This document shows positions 55,913 to 64,000 of a stretch of DNA of 64,000 nucleotides, in pieces (within the stretch, counting starts at the first letter, position 1; each line of letters opens with the position of its first letter). The position numbers were made by a program, and so were the translations under genes. This DNA is from Eriocheir sinensis (lineage: Eukaryota; Arthropoda; Malacostraca; Decapoda; Varunidae). The stretch covers positions 20,954,540-21,018,539 of the forward strand of contig NC_066517.1 of the NCBI RefSeq assembly GCF_024679095.1, written 5' to 3'. The notes under the pieces were generated by a model. That model saw only the letters and a program-made list of their open reading frames with translations. It did no database searches and was not told the DNA's origin.

Positions 55913-56699
55913 GGGTAAACATCCGCTCCATGATAACATCCACTCAATAAGCATAATGAACATGACCCTTCCCGCCTTGATCAGCTGATACGGACGACCC
56001 TGGAGGGAGCATAATGTCCTCCCGCCTGAGTCTACTTCCGTGTTTGGTGATTGAGTAGATGGAGAAATGTATGTAATGGAGGTTGATGTGTCTACGTGTG
56101 TTCTATTTTGGAGTTGATGATGTGTGTGTCAGTGATGTGTCCATGTGTGATTCTGCGTGATTTCAAGCGTTACGACCGGCATATGACCACAGATGTTGCG
56201 CTGACTAAACGAAACTTTCCAACTTTCTTTTTCAAGCGTTACGAAAAGACAAAAAGACAGAACAAGACGTAAGATTAAGATAAAGAAACTGCAAGGAGAC
56301 GGAAAGAGAACGGGAGGATAAACGAGACTAGTGAAGGAATAGAGGTGGGGGGGAGGGGGAGGGAGAGGAAGGAGACCAACTAACTCACCTACACCATACA
56401 ACTGTAAACTCCTACCGTCTTTCCTTCTCCCCCACCTGTACCTTCGCCACTAACACACTTCCTCTGCTTACTATACCCTTGATTAAAAAAAAAAAAAGGG
56501 GTGGGGGGGGTGGCGAGATGAAATAGGGGTGTGGGTGATAATTTCGGGGTTGAAAGTTGAAGGGAAGGGGGGAGGATTCTGGGTGAGTTTGGTAGTTATG
56601 GGGTTGGTAGTTGGGAAGATGAGGAGGTTAGGAGGGCTCAGGGGTTGAAAAGAAAATATTGGGGATAACTCTTAGGTCCAACCACTGCTCATTTCGCCG

Positions 56700-56700
<1 letters not shown>
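55911..56700. other. Non-repetitive spacer
   Basis: Mixed sequence with a duplicated TTTCAAGCGTTACGA at about 56161 and 56231, and G-rich DNA at 56490-56640. No gene supported. Confidence 0.5.
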
Positions 56701-57222
<522 letters not shown>

Positions 57223-57540
57223 TGCCAGAGAGGGAATGACAACGGAAAGAGTAAAAAAAAAAATGAGACAAAAAAAGGACAAAAAAATAACAAGCAGGTT
57301 TATGTTTGACAGATGTGAGTGAGTGTGTGTGTGTGTGTGTGGGGGGGGGGGTAATAGTTAACCCCTTACGTCATAGTTTGGTGTGGGAGGGCGGGTGGAA
57401 GGGTGGAGGAGGATGTGGGTGGCTGTGGGTGTGGTGATGATGATGATGATTAAAAGGGTAAAAAAAAGCCTGAACAACCACAGACAACTACTTAATAGGC
57501 GATCCAAGTGGAGATAGGACAGCACACGCAGGGACCAGGC
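57223..57540. other. Mixed spacer
   Basis: A-rich then G-rich sequence with a (GT)n/G-run at 57325-57350 and (GAT)n near 57440. No gene. Confidence 0.55.
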
Positions 57541-58110
57541 GGGAAAAAAACAAAAGAAGGTCAAGCGAAAAAAAAAAAGAAAAAATATAACAAAAGAAGG
57601 AAGGGTACGGGAAAAAAAATCAAAAGAAGGTCAAGCAAAAAAAAAGAAAAAAGCATAAAGAAAGAACGAAGGGAACAGGAAAAAAAATCAAAAGAAGGTC
57701 AAGCAAACAAAAAAAATATATATATAAAAAAAGAACGAAGGGCACGGGAAAAAAAATCAAAAGAAGGTCAAGCGAAAAAAAAAAGAAGAAAATACAAAAA
57801 AGAACGAAGGGTACGGGAAAAAATCTAAAGGTCAAGCGAAAAAAAAAAGAAAAAAAGAAAGAAAAGGACGAAGAGTACATTTATAATTGATAAAAAGAAA
57901 ATATTAATGAGGAAAGTAAAATCAAAACGAGGAAACACATTAGTATAAGCGGAAATAAGACGAAGAGTACATTCAAAATTGATAAAAAAAAAAATAATGA
58001 AGAAAGTGATATAAAAACGAGGAAAGTCAAAAATATAAGCAGAAATAAAACATAAAACAGAGAAAAAAAAGCGACGAGTTAAAAGAAAATATAAGAAAAA
58101 CACATACATT
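57540..58110. repeat. A-rich tandem units of 69 bp, then about 91 bp
   Basis: AAAAGAAGGTCAAGC recurs with GGTCAAGC at 57558, 57627, 57696, 57766 and 57830. GAAGAGTACATT(T/C)A-type units follow at about 57870 and 57961. The plus strand is A-rich with few pyrimidines. Confidence 0.88.
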
Positions 58111-58292
58111 CTCAGCTAAGCAAAAGAAAATAAAGGATAAACTAAAAACCAAAATAAAGAAGAATTATAATAAAGGAAGGCAAAAAGTAAAAAAAAAAAG
58201 TTAAATAAAATGAATCCAGGAAAAAAATGACCTTGGAAAACATATTCTGAACATGAGTCATTAATTAACTCATTAGTCACTTCATGCATTAT

Positions 58293-58294
<2 letters not shown>

Positions 58295-58346
<52 letters not shown>

Positions 58347-58493
58347 CTTCAGTCTTTTTCACTTCCTTTACCATCCTTAAACTTCTATTTCCTCTTCTTT
58401 CTCTTCATCCTTCCTTCCTATTTTTTTCTCTTTCTCTCTCTTTCCTTTTCTTTTTCTTTTTTTTAAATTTAGAGTAAACAACACCGAACACAC

Positions 58494-58546
<53 letters not shown>
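58295..58546. repeat. Two (CT)n microsatellites
   Basis: (CT)23 at 58295-58340 and (CT)25 at 58496-58546, with pyrimidine-rich DNA between. Confidence 0.95.
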
Positions 58547-58549
<3 letters not shown>

Positions 58550-58739
58550 GCTTTCCCATAGAAGCAAAAACACCATATCATTTGACGTTGTTTACCTCCG
58601 AGCTCCCTTTTGTTTACGTTAGTTTGACGGGAAGACAATGAGGGAGGAGGAGGAGGAGGAGGTAAGGGGAGAAGAGGGGAAGAGGAGGAAGACGGGAGGA
58701 AGTCTGGGTGGTTTTCCGTGTAAGGGGAGGATTTATGAC

Positions 58740-59575
58740 AGAAGGGAAGTGAGGGGAAGGGATTTAAGAGGAAAGGAGGAAGAATGAGGGGAAGGAAAGG
58801 GAGGAAGAAGAGAGGGAAATAAGGAGGGAAGGAGAAGAGGAGAGGCAGAAAGAAGGAAGGCTGAGAAAAATGGAAGGAAGGAAAGGAGAAGGGAAGAGAG
58901 AAAGTAGGAAGGATGAGGGGAAGGAAAGAAGAGAGGAATGGAAATAAGGAGGGAAGGAGGAGAGGAGAGGCAGAACGAAGGAAGGCTGAGAAAAATGGAA
59001 GGAACGAAAGGAGAAGGGAAGAGAGAAAGTAGGAAGGATGAGAAGAAGAGAAGGAAGGAAGGAAGGAGGGAGAATGAAGAGGGTTGAGGAAAGGCAGAAC
59101 GTATAGGAAGACTGAGAGAAAAGGAAGGAAGGAAGGAAGGAAAGGAGAAGGGAAGGGAGAAAGTAGGAAGGATGAGAAGAAGAGAAGGAAGGAAGGAAGG
59201 AGGGAGAATGAAGAGGGTTGAAGAAAGGCAGAACGTATAGGAAGACTGAGAGAAAAGGAAGGAAGGAAGGAAGGAAAGGAGAAGGGAAGGGAGAAAGTAG
59301 GAAGGATGAGAGGAAGGGAAGTAAGGAAGGAAGAAAAGGAGAAGGGAAGAGAGAAAGTAGGAAGGATGAGAGGAAGGGAAGTAAGGAAGGAGGGAGGGAA
59401 AGGAGGAGGAAAGAGAGAAAGTAGGAAGGATGAGAGGAAGGGAAGTAAGGAAGGAAGGAAGGAAAGGAGGAGGAAAGAAAGTAGGAAGGATGAGAGGAAG
59501 GGAAGTAAGGAAGGAGGGAGGGAAAGGAGGAGGGAGAGGAGGAAGCGAAGGGAAGGGAGGAATGAGGGACATGAG
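58740..59575. repeat. Purine (GAAGG-rich) tandem array, ~125-133 bp then ~62 bp units
   Basis: GGCAGAAAGAAGGAAGGCTG (58845) and its ACG variant (58970) are 125 bp apart; GGCAGAACGTATAGGAAG at 59094 and 59227 are 133 bp apart. GTAGGAAGGATGAGAGGAAG then recurs about every 60-66 bp from 59297. One array shows two regimes. Open frames of up to 359 codons on the minus strand are shadows of purine-only DNA. Confidence 0.9.
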
Positions 59576-59916
59576 GTAAAGATAACAATGATCTTTTTTG
59601 TATTTTTGTCCAAGAAACAGATCATTCAATTTCTCTGTATTTATGTAGTTATTTAATCATCTATCTGTCTATCTATCTACCGTTCAACTCGTATCTACAC
59701 AGAAAACACACCTCATCCTTATCTAATACATTTATATCTCATGCAAAAGATTTTTCATTATATTTTTTGTTCTTTTGGTTTCCTTTTCTATCTTTCTTAC
59801 TGTGTTTTTGTTCCTTTAGTTTCCTTTTCTTTCTCTCAAATTCTCACTATTTTCACAGATGCTCCCTCCCTCCTTCCCTTTTTTCTCCTTCCTTAATCTT
59901 ACCTTAAACAACTTTT

Positions 59917-59920
<4 letters not shown>
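59576..59920. other. Non-repetitive AT-rich spacer
   Basis: Includes a short (TATC)n at 59655-59680 and duplicated TAGTTTCCTTTTCT-like words. No gene. Confidence 0.55.
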
Positions 59921-59952
<32 letters not shown>

Positions 59953-59995
59953 CACACAGGACGCGAGATAAACAGCCATCGGTCATCTTCTTGAG

Positions 59996-60048
<53 letters not shown>

Positions 60049-60165
60049 GTTATATACGAGTGAGCTGGAAGAAGGATGGGATGGATAGAGGAAAAGGAGG
60101 AGGAGGAGGAGGAGGAGGAAGGAGCTAACCTCATATTTCACAAGAAGTTTACAACAAAAATTCAC

Positions 60166-60200
<35 letters not shown>
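59921..60200. repeat. (CT)n, (CA)n, (GGA)n and (CT)n microsatellites
   Basis: (CT)14 at 59921-59949, (CA)24 at 59999-60047, (GGA)8 at about 60095-60120 and (CT)14 at 60172-60200. Confidence 0.95.
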
Positions 60201-60202
<2 letters not shown>

Positions 60203-60569
60203 CCCATAACCCCAGAGCGACCCCATATTACCAAGCCACAGCGCCAAAACATCGACTACATAAACAAAACCAAAAGCACAAAACCTCGACTTCTTACGAG
60301 CATGAGAGAGAAAACGTTTGAATTCCTCGTGACAAGCTTGGGCATAATCAAAACGACAGGATTTTAATCAGCGCCGAGTCAACATAATCTCTTCACTTTG
60401 GCCCACGACTTGACCTTAATGGTGGCGTTGCTGGGCTCGAATATAACGCGGCTTTGTCTCAAATATGTTTATAGTTTTAAGCAGTGGCGAAGGAAAATAG
60501 TCATGTGTTGTTTTTGTTTGTTAATTCGGCTCTGATTTTAAACCAACTTGACTGACCTTGTGGTTCAGC

Positions 60570-60570
<1 letters not shown>
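60201..60570. other. Non-repetitive sequence
   Basis: About 370 bp of balanced composition without tandem structure. Frames are short; no gene or RNA recognised. It is one of the longer unique stretches of the right half. Confidence 0.5.
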
Positions 60571-60616
<46 letters not shown>

Positions 60617-60642
60617 TCGCGCGCACGCACACACACGCATAA

Positions 60643-60687
<45 letters not shown>
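60571..60687. repeat. (CA)n / (TG)n inverted pair around a GCGCGC core
   Basis: (CA)22 at 60571-60614, a 30-bp centre with TTCGCGCGCACGCACACACA, then (TG)21 at 60646-60687. The arms are mutually complementary and the alternating purine-pyrimidine centre favours Z-DNA. Confidence 0.95.
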
Positions 60688-60690
<3 letters not shown>

Positions 60691-60742
60691 AAGGCTCTCG
60701 GACAAGGAGAAAGATGCATATCAATTAAAGTGGCAGACCCGC

Positions 60743-60800
60743 CCTCTCTCTCTCTCTCTCTCATTCGTGTTTTTTTTATAAGAGAAGTGCTTTTGAGACC

Positions 60801-60878
<78 letters not shown>
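60743..60878. repeat. (TC)n / (GA)n inverted pair
   Basis: (TC)10 at 60743-60762, 40 bp, then (GA)38 at 60803-60878. Confidence 0.94.
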
Positions 60879-60880
<2 letters not shown>

Positions 60881-60929
60881 AGAGAAATACGGCACAACAT
60901 TTAACTTACACTACACAAACGCCACGGTC

Positions 60930-61435
60930 CGTTCACCTCTTCCTCCTCTTCCTCCTCCTCCTCCGCCTCTTCCTCTTCCTCCTCCTCCTCCGCCTCTTCC
61001 TCTTCCTCCTGTCTGACCTAATTTTACTTCCACAAGACTGAGATGAAGACGAAGAGAAGGAAGAAAAAAAGGAAGAAAGGAAGGAAGGAAAGAAGGAAGG
61101 AAGGAAGAGAAGGAAGGAAGGAAGGAAAAAAGGCAGGAAGGAAGGAAGGAAGGAAGGAAAGAAGGAAGGAAGAGAAGGAAGGAAGAAAGGAAGGAAGGAA
61201 GGATGGAAGAAAGGAAGGAAGGAAGGAAGAGAAGGAAGGAGGGAAGGAAGGAAAAAAGGCAGGAAGGAAGGAAGGAAGGAAAGAAGGAAGGTAGTGAAGA
61301 AGAAAGAAAGAGAAGGAAGGGAAGAAAAAGGAAGGAAGGAAGGAAGGAAGGAAGAGAAGAAAGAAATTGAAGAAAGGAAGTGAAAGAAGGAAGAAAGGAA
61401 GAGAAGGAAGGGAAGAAAAAGGAAGGAAACACTTT
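60930..61435. repeat. (TCC)n then long degenerate (GAAG)n tract
   Basis: A CTCCTCCTCCGCCTCTTCC segment occurs twice (about 60955 and 60983). From 61043 to 61430 the DNA is (GAAG)n with AAAAAGGCAGGAAGG marker words at 61127 and 61255 (128 bp apart), so the microsatellite also has a longer tandem period. Confidence 0.9.
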
Positions 61436-61498
61436 ATCTAATCTTAAATCTCGTCTGGTTCATCTGAGGTTAAGTGGAGGAGGTTTTGGGGTGTTTTA

Positions 61499-61503
<5 letters not shown>

Positions 61504-61571
<68 letters not shown>
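61504..61571. repeat. (GA)n microsatellite
   Basis: A pure GA run of about 34 repeats. Confidence 0.97.
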
Positions 61572-61576
<5 letters not shown>

Positions 61577-61639
61577 CTTATCACCTGAGCAAGAGATGGA
61601 CGGAGCGGTTTCTTTTTATGCTTCTAAAGGCGTTTGTCT

Positions 61640-62090
61640 TAATGTCAGAAAGGAAGGAGGGAGGGAAGGAGAGGGGAGGGAGGGAGGGAAGGAAGGAGGG
61701 TAAGAGAAAAGGAGGACATGTTTATAGTAGTGTAAGCCGGAGTGAAGGAAGGGCAAGAGGAAGGGAGGAAGAGGAGGAAAGAATGAATGAAAACAGTGAA
61801 TGAAGGAATGGAAGAATGAGGAAGAAAGGAAGAGGTAAGAAGGATGAAATAAGAATAAGAATGTAAGCTAGAGAGATGGCAAGGAAAGAAGAAGGGAAGG
61901 AGACAAGAATAAAGAAAGGGGGAGTAGAAAGTAAATGAATAAATGGAAGAACGGAAGCAAGAAAGAGGTAAAGAAGGAAAAAATTAAGGGAGTTAGTAAG
62001 GGAAAAATAAAAAGACTTAAGGTTAGAGGGTATGAAGGAAGGAAGAGGGGGAAATAAAAAAAAATGAACAGTAAGCAAAAAAAAGGAAAA
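61640..62090. repeat. Purine-rich DNA
   Basis: A/G-dominated sequence with GGAAGGAGGGAGGG runs and (GAAT)n words; no clear tandem period. No gene. Confidence 0.75.
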
Positions 62091-62161
62091 AGGGAAGGAA
62101 GGAAGGAAGGACGGAGGGAAGAATAGGAGGAAGGAAGAAAGGGAGAAAGGAAGAGATGGAA

Positions 62162-62194
<33 letters not shown>

Positions 62195-62480
62195 GAAGGA
62201 AGAGATGGAAGGTAAGATTAGAAAACGCTGAGTAAGGAGGAAAATGAGCAAAGGATAAAATGAATGAAAAGATCAGAGGTGAAAATATATTAAGAAAGGA
62301 ACAAAGGAAGGAAGGAAGGAAGAATAGAAGGAAGGAAGGAAGGAAGGAAGGAATAGATGGAAAGTAAGATTATAAGACACTGAGGAAGGAGGAAAATGAG
62401 CAAAGGATAAAATGAATGAAAAGATCAGAGGAGAAAATATATTGAAAAAGGATCAAAGGAAGGAAGGAAGGAAGGAAGAA
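62090..62480. repeat. (GAAG)n tract with 152-bp duplication
   Basis: GAGCAAAGGATAAAATGAAT, GAAAAGATCAGAGG and GAAAATATATT occur at 62246 and again at 62398, each flanked by (GGAA)n runs. Confidence 0.9.
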
Positions 62481-62630
62481 CGGAAAAAGACAAATATAGA
62501 AAGAGAACACACGCAAGTGAATAAAAAAAGGAAGAAAAGAAAAGAAAACAAGGAAGAACACACTTAAAGGAAGACAGGAAGAGGAAGGAAGAAGAGGAAA
62601 GGAATAAAAAAAAAGAAGAGAAGGTCAACG

Positions 62631-63110
<480 letters not shown>

Positions 63111-63181
63111 CAACGAAAACAACAACACTCAAACACGAAAACACAAAATTAGGACAACGATAAAGGATAAGAAGTAAAGGA

Positions 63182-63512
<331 letters not shown>

Positions 63513-64000
63513 GAGAAAAATGAAGGAAAGAAAGGAAAGGGAATATCCGGGAAGGACGAAGATGGAAGTAATGAGTTAGGAGGAGGAGGAAGGAATAGAA
63601 GAGAAGAAAGGAAATGGAAAGGGAGGAAGGAGAGAAAATAAATGGAGGAGGAGGAAATAATGTAAATAAAAGGGGATGGAGGATGGAAGATAAACGAAGG
63701 AGAATGAAGGAAGCAAAGGGAGAGAAGAAGGAAAACACATGAAAAAGAGCAGAAGAGAACCAGGAAGGAAGGATTAAAGAAGAGGAGGAAGGAGGAGAAA
63801 GAAAGGAGATAAAAGGGAAATACAGGAGAAAGTGATAAAGAAGTAGTAAAGAGAGGAGAAAGAAGGAGGAAAACGCATGAAAAAAAAAAAAGCAGAAGAG
63901 AACCAGGAAGGAAGGATTAAAGAGGAGAAGGAAGGAAGAGAAAGAAAGGAGATAAAAGGGAGATACAAGAGAAAATTATAAAGAATTAGTAAAGAAAGAG
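63513..64000. repeat. Purine-rich DNA ending in 143-bp tandem units
   Basis: GCAGAAGAGAACCAGGAAGG occurs at 63749 and 63892, with GGAAAACACATGAAAAA/GGAAAACGCATGAAAAA before and AGATAAAAGGGAAATACA-like words after. A second unit runs off the window end, so the array probably continues. Confidence 0.88.

Noticed and set aside
58546..59625. Three overlapping minus frames of 274-359 codons
   Set aside because: All three frames are open because the plus strand is purine-only (GAAGG)n; the products are low-complexity Ser/Phe/Pro/Leu.

Overview
The window looks like a non-coding, repeat-dense stretch of a eukaryotic nuclear genome, most likely a decapod crustacean. The grounds are very long (GA/CT)n, (GGA/TCC)n, (CA/GT)n and (AAT)n microsatellites, CR1-like LINE tails ending in short 8-bp repeats, a dispersed poly(A)-ended repeat family that I associate with crab genomes, and a single-exon gene with a eukaryotic poly(A) signal. 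There is no operon structure, CRISPR, tRNA or rRNA that I can see. Organism assignment is inference.

Only two protein-coding segments are convincing. (1) 7301-8926 (+): an intact 541-codon single-exon gene of unknown family. It carries three ~100-residue repeats, each with an RVxF-like docking motif followed by a conserved ELY..YDYF.Y block. The second and third repeats are preceded by a perfect [GS]ILK motif. This combination suggests a multivalent protein phosphatase 1 (PP1) docking protein. (2) 48956-49469 (-): a first coding exon with a strong Kozak context, a signal peptide, a Gly/Arg/Pro-rich secreted region and a canonical GTGAGT donor; the remaining exons are not identified. A third, weak candidate is a terminal exon at 15474-15569 (-).

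Mobile elements. A 5'-truncated CR1-like LINE lies at 36451-37370 (-), with the reverse-transcriptase FADD box, a frameshift and a stop. Two copies of a second LINE family (6713-7045 -, 29109-29500 +) keep only the reverse-transcriptase C-terminus and a shared 3' UTR. A third family, called element D here, occurs at 4785, 19108, 24721, 25591, 31690, 41857 and 54901. Twice it has expanded internally into tandem arrays (90-bp and 189-bp units).

Repeats fill most of the rest. More than 20 unrelated tandem arrays have unit lengths of about 54-190 bp, and many fall at 130-150 bp (146, 147, 146, ~140). Kilobase-scale blocks are almost purely purine or pyrimidine on one strand and switch strand along the window. 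From left to right: pyrimidine satellites (0.1-5.4 kb), the gene island (6.7-9.3 kb), purine DNA and arrays (9.4-22.5 kb), pyrimidine blocks (21-28.6 kb), LINE and D copies among microsatellites (29-42 kb), purine arrays (43-45 kb), the GC-rich signal-peptide exon (48.9-50.1 kb), then mainly purine microsatellite DNA to the end. Long open frames inside the arrays exist because unit lengths of 147, 54 or 90 bp are multiples of three; they are not genes.
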